The position numbers and the translations under genes are program-made. Under the pieces are notes generated by a model. That model had not been told where the DNA came from and ran no database searches. It saw nothing but the letters and a program-made list of their open reading frames with translations. Positions 1 through 7,085 of a stretch of 30,268 nucleotides of DNA are shown here, one piece after another. The DNA comes from Chitinophagaceae bacterium. Its GTDB lineage: Bacteria > Bacteroidota > Bacteroidia > Chitinophagales > Chitinophagaceae. The stretch is from contig JANYEU010000126.1 of assembly GCA_025362915.1 (NCBI GenBank), positions 1 to 30,268 on the forward strand, read 5' to 3'. Each line of letters opens with the position of its first letter. Positions within the stretch are counted from its first letter, which is position 1.

Positions 1-232
1 AGGTGTAAAGCGGTAACAATAACATAAAAAGTAAGGTATGAAAAGCAGGAATAAGGGGCCTTGATGACAAGGAAAAACAGGAATAAAACAAAGGGTGAAA
101 ACAAGAAGCAGTATTAAAAAACAAAGCTGTATCCTTGCATAGGCAATAGCCCAAATTACAGTAAACAAATAGTAAAATTAACACCAAAAGCTGTCAAGTA
201 ATTTCAGGAGGGGTCATAAATTTCTGAACTCT

Positions 233-421
233 CCATGAACGTTATTTAACCCTCCATAGACGTCTATGGACTTTCCATGAACGTTTATGGACTGTCGGGG
301 AACGTTATTTAATGTTCCATAGACGTTTATCAACTTTCCATAAATGTTATTTAATGTTCCAGAAGCGTCTATGGACATTCCATACACGTGTATGAACTAT
401 CGGGGAACGTTATTTACCTCT
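233..421. repeat. 21-bp tandem array with palindromic core (9 units)
   Basis: Nine units start at 233, 254, 275, 296, 317, 338, 359, 380 and 401, always exactly 21 bp apart. The best unit contains the perfect 16-bp palindrome CCATAGACGTCTATGG. The eighth unit carries CATACACGTGTATG, also a perfect palindrome, in which a G-to-C change on one side is matched by C-to-G on the other. Units 4 and 9 share a variant beginning CGGGGAACGTTATTTA. There are no unique spacers, so this is not a CRISPR array. The function is unknown. Confidence 0.9.
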
Positions 422-640
422 TCAGAAACCGATAAAAATTGTAAAAGCCAAGCTTTTAATGAAGATGAGGCTATGCAGAAACAGTCTTTACCGCCGAACT
501 TAAAATTGGAATTATAACTTCTCCACTACTAGTGCACTGTCGGTGTCCTCAAATTGAATCACTAATATCAATCACTCTATGTTTCTACTCAGCAACCCTA
601 CGGTTAATTTCTTACCATAACTACATTGGATTATCATCCA

Positions 641-648
641 TAAGTTTG
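641..648 (+). promoter_or_regulatory. Possible -7 element of lolD
   Basis: TAAGTTTG fits the Bacteroidota -7 consensus TAnnTTTG and lies four bases before the lolD ATG, which would give a nearly leaderless transcript. No TTG is found at the usual -33 spacing, so the assignment is weak. Confidence 0.3.
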
Positions 649-652
649 CACT

Positions 653-1306
653 ATGTTACAAGCAAAAGGTATCACGAAGAGTTATGGCCCGCTGGCGGTA
701 TTGAAAGGGGTGGATATAGGTATAGAAAAAGGAGAGATCGTATCTATAGTGGGTAGCTCGGGTGCAGGAAAGAGCACGCTGTTGCATATATTGGGCTCGC
801 TGGATACGCCCGATGCGGGTACCATAATGATGGATGGCATTGCCGTACACGAACTAAGGGGCAGGAAACTGGCAACCTTTAGAAACAAGAATATTGGCTT
901 TGTATTTCAGTTTCACCATTTATTGCCCGAATTTAATGCGATAGAAAATGTTTGCATACCCGGATGGATTGCTGGAAGGAGCAAGAAACAGGTAAGGGAA
1001 GAGGCCACCAAACTGTTGAACCTATTGGGGCTTGGGCATAGACTGGAGAATAAGCCAAACGAAATGAGCGGTGGCGAACAACAACGTGTGGCGGTGGCAA
1101 GGGCACTGATAAACAACCCAAGTATTGTTTTTGCCGATGAGCCAACGGGCAACCTGGATAGCGCCAACGCCGAAGCATTGCACCATCTTTTTGTAGAGCT
1201 ACGCAATACCCTGCAACAAACATTTCTAATAGTAACCCACAACGAAGAACTTGCCGCCATGAGCGACAGAACGATTTATATGAGGGATGGGAAGATAGTT
1301 TTATAG
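653..1306 (+). CDS. lolD: Lipoprotein-releasing ABC transporter ATP-binding protein LolD
   Basis: This is the ATPase that powers extraction of lipoproteins from the inner membrane by a LolC/LolE-type permease. At 217 residues it has the usual family length. All ABC motifs are present: Walker A GSSGAGKST (34-42), Q-loop Gln86, signature MSGGEQQR (138-145), Walker B IVFADEP (158-164) and the switch His196 in VTHNEE. The MacB/LolD-type segment around ENVCIPGWIAGR supports LolD over other export ATPases. No permease gene is adjacent, as is common for lolD in Bacteroidota. The ATG at 653 directly precedes the canonical N-terminus. The gene converges on the S41 protease gene, separated by an inverted heptad repeat. 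Confidence 0.9.
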   Translation: MLQAKGITKSYGPLAVLKGVDIGIEKGEIVSIVGSSGAGKSTLLHILGSLDTPDAGTIMMDGIAVHELRGRKLATFRNKNIGFVFQFHHLLPEFNAIENVCIPGWIAGRSKKQVREEATKLLNLLGLGHRLENKPNEMSGGEQQRVAVARALINNPSIVFADEPTGNLDSANAEALHHLFVELRNTLQQTFLIVTHNEELAAMSDRTIYMRDGKIVL

Positions 1307-1308
1307 TT

Positions 1309-1373
1309 ATGAATGATGAGTGATGAGTTATAAGTTGAGAAAAAACTCATCATTCATCACTCATCATTCATCA
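1309..1373. repeat. Heptad inverted repeat between convergent genes
   Basis: The left arm reads as seven-base units ATGAATG, ATGAGTG, ATGAGTT, ATAAGTT (1309-1336). The right arm reads CTCATCA, TTCATCA, CTCATCA, TTCATCA (1346-1373). The arms are complementary (18 bases ATGAATGATGAGTGATGA are matched exactly) around an A-rich loop. The element fills the whole gap between the stop codons of lolD and the protease gene, so it may also serve as a bidirectional terminator. Confidence 0.8.
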
Positions 1374-2966
1374 CTACTTTAGTGTTTCCAACGCCTTCTT
1401 CACGGTATTGTCTTCCTTGTTTTCCACTTCGTAATAACCTTCTGTACGGAACAGTTGCCTTGCCATTAGGGCCTGCATACGGTGTAGTATCTCTGTCTTT
1501 TCTGTAGGGGTTACTTCTGCCAAATTGATGGCATCCCTTTGCATGGCGATTGTTTTTATGGCTTGCCACTCTGCCTCGCCAGGAATGAATTGTTGTTCCA
1601 ATTGTTCAGTGGTTGTTATCTTCTGAAACCTGCCCCTATTGTCCAAATAATAATGATAAACAAAAGCATTGAGCGTATTGCGGAAATAAAAACGGGTGTA
1701 GGCAATAGAAGATTTGGTGGTATCTATCGGCACAAAAACATCTGGTGTAATACCTCCGCCGCCATAAACAATATGCCCCGCGGGTGTTTTGTATGCCTTG
1801 CCCCTATTGATGCTGGTATCTTTTCTGGTCAGTTCGCCATCATGAAAGCGTTTCATCAATTCATCATCATAATCCTGCTTGCTTTTATTATCGTAAGGCT
1901 TCTGGATATTTCTACCCAACGGCGTATAATAATGTGCAATGGTAAGGCGTACCGCACTGCCATCGCTCAGTTGAAACTGTTGCTGAACCAAACCTTTCCC
2001 AAAACTACGGCGACCAATAATGGTTGCCCTGTCCCAATCTTGTAAGGCACCACTTAATATTTCGCTGGCACTGGCAGAAGTTTCATCTATCAAAACAGCT
2101 AGTTGGCCTTTCTCAAACAATCCCTCTTTTCTAGATTTATAGTCCGTCCTTGGCGATTGGCTTCCTTCCGTATAAACAATCAACTTGTCCTCATCCAAAA
2201 ACTCATCAGCTATGGCAGTTGCTTCGTTCACCAGTCCGCCACCATTGCCACGCAAATCGAGAATCAGTTTCTTCATGCCTAGTTTTTGTAGGCGTTCCAG
2301 GTTCTGCATAAACTCCTCGTATGTTCTGTCGCCAAACTTATTTAGTTTTAAATAACCGGTTTCTGGGGCAATAATATAAGCCGCATCCACGGTAGGCACA
2401 GGAATGGTACCACGGGTAACGGTAATATTCAACAATTTTCCATTACGCAAAACAGCTATCTTAACCGTAGATCCTGCTGCACCACGAAGGGTTTTCCGTA
2501 TATCATCGCCCACTATTTGCTTACCTGTCAATGCTGTGGTATCATTGGCTTTCAGTAGCATATCGCCCACCTGCAATCCTGCTTTCTCACCAGGCCCATC
2601 CTTTATCACGTTCATCACGTTTACGGTGTCGTTTATCAGTTGATATTCTACGCCAATGCCCTGAAAATTTCCTTGCAACTCATCATTTACATCCTTTAGA
2701 TATTTGGAAGGGATGTAAACAGAATGGGGGTCTAGGTGTGCAAGCAAATTATCAATAACCATTTGGCTGATGCTGTCTGCCTTGTCCGAGTCAACATATC
2801 GTTCCTTAATAAGGTCAACAACCTCTTGGATGGTATTCTTTTTTCCACTGCCCATAAAGATGGCACTGTTTGTTTTATCGTGCAGTTGGAAGCCGATAAT
2901 CATTCCAATTATCACCAAAACGGCGAATAAGAGCGGCAACCAAACCTGTAATTTTTTATTAGCCAT
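1374..2966 (-). CDS. S41 family C-terminal processing peptidase (CtpA/Prc-like)
   Basis: A periplasmic serine protease that trims or degrades substrates from their C-termini. Starting at MANKK (ATG at 2966) gives 530 residues. A longer frame to 3011 would add 15 residues before the membrane anchor and overlap the -7 element, so the shorter start is preferred. Visible in order are an N-terminal membrane segment (about residues 6-26), a PDZ domain (about 85-170, with EKAGLQVGDML) and the S41 core. The catalytic serine is in SASASEILSG (about Ser299), with the lysine 25 residues later in SFGKG (about Lys324), the Tsp/CtpA Ser-Lys dyad spacing. The long C-terminal region is typical of Bacteroidota homologues. 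Confidence 0.9.
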   Translation of the reverse strand: MANKKLQVWLPLLFAVLVIIGMIIGFQLHDKTNSAIFMGSGKKNTIQEVVDLIKERYVDSDKADSISQMVIDNLLAHLDPHSVYIPSKYLKDVNDELQGNFQGIGVEYQLINDTVNVMNVIKDGPGEKAGLQVGDMLLKANDTTALTGKQIVGDDIRKTLRGAAGSTVKIAVLRNGKLLNITVTRGTIPVPTVDAAYIIAPETGYLKLNKFGDRTYEEFMQNLERLQKLGMKKLILDLRGNGGGLVNEATAIADEFLDEDKLIVYTEGSQSPRTDYKSRKEGLFEKGQLAVLIDETSASASEILSGALQDWDRATIIGRRSFGKGLVQQQFQLSDGSAVRLTIAHYYTPLGRNIQKPYDNKSKQDYDDELMKRFHDGELTRKDTSINRGKAYKTPAGHIVYGGGGITPDVFVPIDTTKSSIAYTRFYFRNTLNAFVYHYYLDNRGRFQKITTTEQLEQQFIPGEAEWQAIKTIAMQRDAINLAEVTPTEKTEILHRMQALMARQLFRTEGYYEVENKEDNTVKKALETLK

Positions 2967-2988
2967 GATAGAACCTGTGTTAAGCCGG

Positions 2989-2996
2989 CAAATATA
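2989..2996 (-). promoter_or_regulatory. -7 element of the S41 peptidase gene
   Basis: On the minus strand this reads TATATTTG, a perfect TAnnTTTG. It lies 22 bases upstream of the ATG at 2966, giving a leader of roughly 17 bases. No clear TTG -33 element is seen at the expected distance. Confidence 0.45.
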
Positions 2997-3202
2997 TCTG
3001 TAAACACGCATTGGTAATAGGGATATACATAGAAGGTAGGGGTGAAATGGGTATGTGAAGGTAATTGTGATTAGAATGAAGTGGATAGAAATATTTTGGC
3101 AAATGAACTACTTTAGAAATGCTGTTGTAATATTGTTAAGGATATGATTACTGCGTAATAAAAGTATCTTTATCAAATAAATGGGTTGTTAAGAAAAGTA
3201 AA

Positions 3203-3505
3203 ATGGATAAATCAATAGAGCATCATTTACCCGCGATAAAAGATATATTTATCAGCCACGGGGCAGAGCGTGCCTATTTGTTTGGTAGTGCTGCAAAGGA
3301 TACTGCCACAGAGCAAAGTGATGTAGATTTTCTTTTTAAGTTCCCTTCAGACATGGATTTTGTGGATTATGCGGATAATTACTTTGAAATGCTAGATGAA
3401 CTACAACTATTATTGAATAAAAAGGTAGATTTGGTAGCCGAAGAAACGCTATCCAACCCTTACCTGATACAAAAGATTGACAGCCAGAAAATACAGTTGC
3501 TATGA
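3203..3505 (+). CDS. MntA-like minimal nucleotidyltransferase antitoxin
   Basis: A 100-residue member of the minimal nucleotidyltransferase (MNT) family. It shows the polymerase-beta-fold motif GS-x10-DxD exactly (Gly28-Ser29 to Asp40-x-Asp42), with the third acidic residue at Asp76 in KKVDLV. In characterised HEPN/MNT systems the MntA protein neutralises the HepT toxin by adding AMP to a tyrosine near its active site. Here the next gene encodes such a HEPN protein and its ATG overlaps this stop region by four bases, which argues for translational coupling. All catalytic residues are present, so the antitoxin is predicted to be active. Confidence 0.88.
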   Translation: MDKSIEHHLPAIKDIFISHGAERAYLFGSAAKDTATEQSDVDFLFKFPSDMDFVDYADNYFEMLDELQLLLNKKVDLVAEETLSNPYLIQKIDSQKIQLL

Positions 3506-3837
3506 CAATAGATGAACTGAAGTTATTGGCAGATATTAAAGATGCGATAGAATCTATTGATGAACATTTAGACTATAAAAGGGATTTTAAGGAATATCTG
3601 GCGAGTAAAACCAAACGCAGGGCAGTGGAAAGAGAACTTGAAATTGTTGGTGAAGCAATAAATAATTTACTAAAGATAAATCCACAGATAATGCTTTCGT
3701 ATGCAAGGATAATTGTAAACCTGAGGAATCAGATAATTCATGCTTATGATAATGTAAATAACACTATCATCTGGAAAATAGTAATGAAAGATTTGCCTGT
3801 TTTATTGACCGAAGTGAATGAACTGATAAAAAACTAG
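3502..3837 (+). CDS. HepT-like HEPN-domain toxin (DUF86)
   Basis: A 111-residue HEPN protein of the HepT/DUF86 type, predicted to be a ribonuclease toxin. The diagnostic RX4HXY motif is intact: Arg75, His80 and Tyr82 in RNQIIHAY. In studied pairs Arg and His cut RNA and the Tyr is the residue AMPylated by MntA. It overlaps the preceding MNT gene by four bases. The stop is only six bases before the sugar kinase ATG, an uncommonly tight link between a toxin-antitoxin pair and a metabolic gene. Confidence 0.88.
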   Translation: MTIDELKLLADIKDAIESIDEHLDYKRDFKEYLASKTKRRAVERELEIVGEAINNLLKINPQIMLSYARIIVNLRNQIIHAYDNVNNTIIWKIVMKDLPVLLTEVNELIKN

Positions 3838-3843
3838 TGAAAT

Positions 3844-4686
3844 ATGCCAGTACAATTAATTGCCGATAGCGGTTCTACAAAATGCGAATGGTGTTTGCTG
3901 TATAATGGCAAAAAGAAGATTATCAATACGCATGGCATCAGCCCCTACTTCCTAAAAAGGGAACAGATAGTGACATTATTGGAAAATGATTTAATACCAG
4001 AACTAAAGAATGTAGAAATAGAAGAACTGCACTTTTATGGAACCGGAATGACCAATCCATCCAATGAAAAGATTGTAAGGCTGGCCTTGAAAGAAGTTTT
4101 TTCTGCTACAGAAATCACACTTCACGATGATTTACTAGGTGCAGCCCGTTCTTTGTGTGGACATGAGAAAGGGATAGCCTGCATATTGGGTACAGGCGCC
4201 AACTCTTGCTATTACAACGGAAAAAAGATTGTAAAGAATAGTCCGGGATTAGGCTATGTTTTAGGCGATGAAGGTAGTGGGGCTTATCTTGGCAAGAAGG
4301 TGATACAATATTATCTGTATAATACCTTCGATGAAGACCTGATGTATCGCTTTAATAAGCAATTCAATGTAACAAAAGACGAGATACTGGATAGCGTTTA
4401 TAAAAAGCCCCTTGCAAACAGATATTTAGCTGGTTATGCTATCTTTTTGGCGGAGAACAGAGGGCATTATATGATAGAAAACATCATAGAAGATGGATTG
4501 AACGACTTTGTATTTAATCACCTGTACAAATATGAAGAATCTTGGAAGATGCCCATCAACTTCACGGGCAGTATTGCTTTTGGTTTTAAGGATATTCTTC
4601 AAGAACTTTGCAATACTTACGAGCTTGAGTTGGGCAATGTATTCCAAAGCCCAATGGATGGTTTGATAGAGTTTCACAAAGAATAA
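3844..4686 (+). CDS. BadF/BadG-type ATPase, probable N-acetylglucosamine kinase
   Basis: An ASKHA-fold kinase of 280 residues, the family that includes N-acetylglucosamine kinase and the BadF/BadG/BcrA/BcrD ATPases. The phosphate-1 loop is ADSGSTKCEW near the N-terminus (residues 7-16), the phosphate-2 loop is ILGTGANSCYY, and LGDEGSGAYLG follows as in GlcNAc-kinase-like members. There are no cysteine motifs for an iron-sulfur cluster, so it is not an activator of a benzoyl-CoA-reductase type enzyme. The exact sugar cannot be read from the sequence; a role in cell-wall amino sugar salvage is inferred from the family. It starts six bases after hepT and is probably co-transcribed with it. Confidence 0.75.
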   Translation: MPVQLIADSGSTKCEWCLLYNGKKKIINTHGISPYFLKREQIVTLLENDLIPELKNVEIEELHFYGTGMTNPSNEKIVRLALKEVFSATEITLHDDLLGAARSLCGHEKGIACILGTGANSCYYNGKKIVKNSPGLGYVLGDEGSGAYLGKKVIQYYLYNTFDEDLMYRFNKQFNVTKDEILDSVYKKPLANRYLAGYAIFLAENRGHYMIENIIEDGLNDFVFNHLYKYEESWKMPINFTGSIAFGFKDILQELCNTYELELGNVFQSPMDGLIEFHKE

Positions 4687-4689
4687 ATC

Positions 4690-4764
4690 TGGTTACAGGT
4701 TACTAGATTCTGGTTTCAAGTTTCAAGCGAATCCCTGCAACCAGTAACCTGCAACTTGTAACAT
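4690..4764. repeat. Heptad inverted repeat downstream of the kinase
   Basis: The region reads as seven-base units: GGTTACA, GGTTACT, AGATTCT, GGTTTCA, AGTTTCA on the left, then ACCAGTA, ACCTGCA, ACTTGTA on the right. The right-hand units are approximate complements of the left-hand ones (GGTTACT against AGTAACC). It sits between the kinase stop and the next gene and has the same architecture as the elements near 1309 and 17260. Confidence 0.75.
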
Positions 4765-4787
4765 GAATAACTGATAAGAATTTTACA

Positions 4788-5351
4788 ATGCATCTTTTAG
4801 AACCACATTTCAATTGGCGATACATGTACAATGCAGAGGAGGATAAACGCTCTCCTTTTTATGGCGTGGTACATAGCGAATTTGAATTCTCTACAACGGT
4901 TTACAACTACTATATACATCCCCAATGGGAAGATTTTGGCAGTAATACCCTTTACCTAAAGATTATTTATGTTGATTATCAACTTCATTTTGCCATTATA
5001 GAAATGATTGGCGAATGGAATGATGCGATAGAGAATGACATAATGGAATTAAAACGTGAAGTGATAGATAAACTTGCCCATTATAACATTACCAAATACA
5101 TACTCATTACCGAGAACATACTCAACTTCCATAGTGGTGATAAGGATTACTACGAAGAATGGTTTGAAAACGTAAGTGATGAAAATGGCTGGATTGTTTC
5201 CCTTAACATGCCCGAACAAAGTCAGTATGACTTTAGAAAAAGGAAACTAAACTATTACATAGAACTGATGGAAATACCCGAATGGCGTACGTATAAACCG
5301 TATCATCTGTTCAAGAAAATAGATGATGAGATAATGAGAAGATTAGATTAA
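4788..5351 (+). CDS. Conserved protein of unknown function
   Basis: A 187-residue protein that I do not recognise as a named family. It is rich in aromatic and acidic residues (YNYYIHPQWEDFG, DYYEEWFENV), has no signal peptide or membrane segment, and looks like a soluble mixed alpha/beta cytoplasmic protein. It starts about 100 bases after the kinase, beyond a heptad repeat, and could share its transcript or have its own promoter. It ends three bases before the convergent TPR gene. Codon use and length suggest a real gene. Confidence 0.7.
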   Translation: MHLLEPHFNWRYMYNAEEDKRSPFYGVVHSEFEFSTTVYNYYIHPQWEDFGSNTLYLKIIYVDYQLHFAIIEMIGEWNDAIENDIMELKREVIDKLAHYNITKYILITENILNFHSGDKDYYEEWFENVSDENGWIVSLNMPEQSQYDFRKRKLNYYIELMEIPEWRTYKPYHLFKKIDDEIMRRLD

Positions 5352-5354
5352 CCA

Positions 5355-5666
5355 CTAATAAACTAAGTCCTCATAAGCTGCCTGCAATTCATTATATGCA
5401 TGATTATCCTTTGCTTGTTTTGCAGCTACCATTCCTTTTTCATACCATTGGATGGCAACGTCTGTGTGCTCTAGTTTCTCTAATAACTTTGCTAGGTGAT
5501 AATAAGTTCCCACATAATCTGGACTATCGGATAGTATCTCTTCAAACAAAACCCTAGCCTTCAAATCTTCGCCTATCTTGATGTATTCCAATGCCAAGGC
5601 GTGTCTAAGGAAATTATCTTTTGGTGTAACCTTTAAAAACTCATTCAACTTGTCTATCCTGTTCAT
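5355..5666 (-). CDS. Small tetratricopeptide repeat protein
   Basis: A 103-residue protein made almost entirely of two TPR-like helical hairpins: about residues 18-50 (ALALEYIKIGEDLKARVLFE) and about 53-86 (GTYYHLAKLLEKLEHTDVAI then QWYEKGM). There is no signal peptide, so it is probably a cytoplasmic protein-protein adaptor. Its partner cannot be deduced. It is transcribed divergently from hemW across about 150 bases. Confidence 0.75.
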   Translation of the reverse strand: MNRIDKLNEFLKVTPKDNFLRHALALEYIKIGEDLKARVLFEEILSDSPDYVGTYYHLAKLLEKLEHTDVAIQWYEKGMVAAKQAKDNHAYNELQAAYEDLVY

Positions 5667-5815
5667 AATATATTATTGCTACAAAGAAACAGAAAAGTAA
5701 TAAGCTCATTTCGAATAACCTTTTTCAACTTTTCAATACGTAATCACTTCTTCCCTTTCTTTCCTTTTCTTTGTGCCTCTTTCAGTCTTACTGCCTTTGT
5801 GGCAAAACATACAAC

Positions 5816-6943
5816 ATGGCAGGCATTTACGTTCACATACCTTTTTGTAGGAAAGCTTGCCACTATTGCAACTTCCATTTTTCTACCACGCATAGCTTGC
5901 TGCCACAAATGGTGGAAAGTATTGTAGGGGAAATACGCCTTAGGAAAAATTATCTATCCGCCCCCATTTCCACCATCTATTTTGGTGGCGGCACGCCGAG
6001 TATTTGTAGTAATGAGCAACTAAGTACTTTGATTAATGAAATAAAAGATGACTTTATCCTTGCTCCTAACGTCGAAATGACCCTCGAGTCTAACCCCGAT
6101 GACATCACTATAGACAAATTATTACATTGGAAATCCATTGGCATTAACCGTCTCAGTATTGGTGTGCAGTCGTTTAGGGAAGAAGATTTACAATGGATGA
6201 ACCGTGCACATAATTCGGCACAGGCTACTGATGCTATCCTTTTAGCGAAGGAAAATGGTTTTGACAACATCAGCATTGACCTTATTTATGGCACACCAAC
6301 CCTTTCCGACGAGCAGTGGCAACACAATGTACAGACTGCCATCGATTTGCAAGTGCCACATTTGAGTTGTTATGCGCTGACGGTAGAATCGAAGACGGCA
6401 TTGGATAAGATGATTGAGCGAAAAAAAACGCCGCCACTAGATCCTGAGAAACAAGCACGCCATTTTGAATTACTGATGTGCTGGATGGCAGCCGCTGGCT
6501 ATGAACATTATGAAATAAGCAACTTCGCCAAGCCAACTATGCGCAGTAAACACAACAGCAGCTACTGGCAGGGGGCACATTATATTGGTTTGGGACCGGC
6601 GGCGCATTCATTTAATGGACATAGTCGCCAATGGAATATCTCCAATAATGCCTTGTACATTCAGGGGATTGCTGCCGGAAATGTTCCTTTTGACATGGAA
6701 GAACTTTCGCCTACTCAAGCTTTGAATGAATATATTATGACGAGCCTTAGAACTAGTGAGGGTTTATCTTTTGACTATATAAGGCGTATTTGGGGAGAAG
6801 AAAAAGCACCTGAGATTCGAAAGAATGCAGGTATTTATATTCAACAAGAAAATGCAATCATTAACAACAACCATCTCCAACTAACCCAAAAGGGAAAGCT
6901 CCTAGCTGACGGCATCGCCGCCGACCTCTTTTTCACCACATAG
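5816..6943 (+). CDS. hemW: Radical SAM heme chaperone HemW
   Basis: A HemN-like radical SAM protein that binds heme and passes it to target proteins; it is often mis-annotated as coproporphyrinogen III oxidase. The best start is ATG 5816 (MAGIYVHIPFC), giving 375 residues, the usual HemW length. The longer upstream frame encodes an unrelated low-complexity stretch. The iron-sulfur motif CxxxCxxC is Cys11, Cys15, Cys18 (CRKACHYC). Also visible are the SAM-binding GGGTPS, ESNPDDIT, the segment NRLSIGVQSF and the family hallmark HNSSYW followed by GLGPAAHS. The N-terminal extension of true HemN is absent, which favours HemW. Confidence 0.9.
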   Translation: MAGIYVHIPFCRKACHYCNFHFSTTHSLLPQMVESIVGEIRLRKNYLSAPISTIYFGGGTPSICSNEQLSTLINEIKDDFILAPNVEMTLESNPDDITIDKLLHWKSIGINRLSIGVQSFREEDLQWMNRAHNSAQATDAILLAKENGFDNISIDLIYGTPTLSDEQWQHNVQTAIDLQVPHLSCYALTVESKTALDKMIERKKTPPLDPEKQARHFELLMCWMAAAGYEHYEISNFAKPTMRSKHNSSYWQGAHYIGLGPAAHSFNGHSRQWNISNNALYIQGIAAGNVPFDMEELSPTQALNEYIMTSLRTSEGLSFDYIRRIWGEEKAPEIRKNAGIYIQQENAIINNNHLQLTQKGKLLADGIAADLFFTT

Positions 6944-7075
6944 GCACAGTAGGCACATAGCTTTTGTAATAAAAGAAAACATAGTATTTAACTCCTAATA
7001 ACAAACTAACTATATGACCTCAAAGCGAAGCGATGTTCTTTCTACTCTTTTCTATGTTCCTATATACCTATGTGG
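6936..7075. repeat. Long-loop inverted repeat between hemW and ade
   Basis: The left arm (6936-6960, containing CACATAGGCACAGTAGGCAC) and right arm (7052-7075, containing CTATGTTCCTATATACC) are imperfect complements of about 24 bases, separated by about 90 bases. Each arm is built from 8-9-base near-repeats (CACATAGG; CTATGTTC, CTATATAC, CTATGTGG). The left arm covers the hemW stop codon and the right arm ends about ten bases before the ade stop codon. It may act as a shared 3' end structure for both genes. Confidence 0.7.
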
Positions 7076-7085
7076 TTAAATATCC

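Larger units (their letters stand above)
1..652. other. Non-coding region upstream of lolD
   Basis: No convincing gene is visible here. The main content is the 21-bp tandem array at 233-421. The leftmost ~175 bases have an open minus-strand frame running off the window edge. It encodes a hydrophobic, cysteine-rich peptide, but has no ATG and could be chance in T-rich sequence. A TAnnTTTG-like -7 element sits just before lolD at 641-648. Confidence 0.6.

Noticed and set aside
1..175. Minus-strand open frame running off the left edge, hydrophobic peptide
   Set aside because: No ATG start, unusually cysteine-rich, and T-rich DNA gives hydrophobic translations by chance. Not annotated as a gene.
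233..421. Possible CRISPR array
   Set aside because: Units follow each other directly with no unique spacers, and no cas genes are nearby. The same holds for 12516-12760.
532..756. Plus-strand 74-codon frame before and over lolD
   Set aside because: Overlaps the start of lolD in another frame and has no recognisable protein features.
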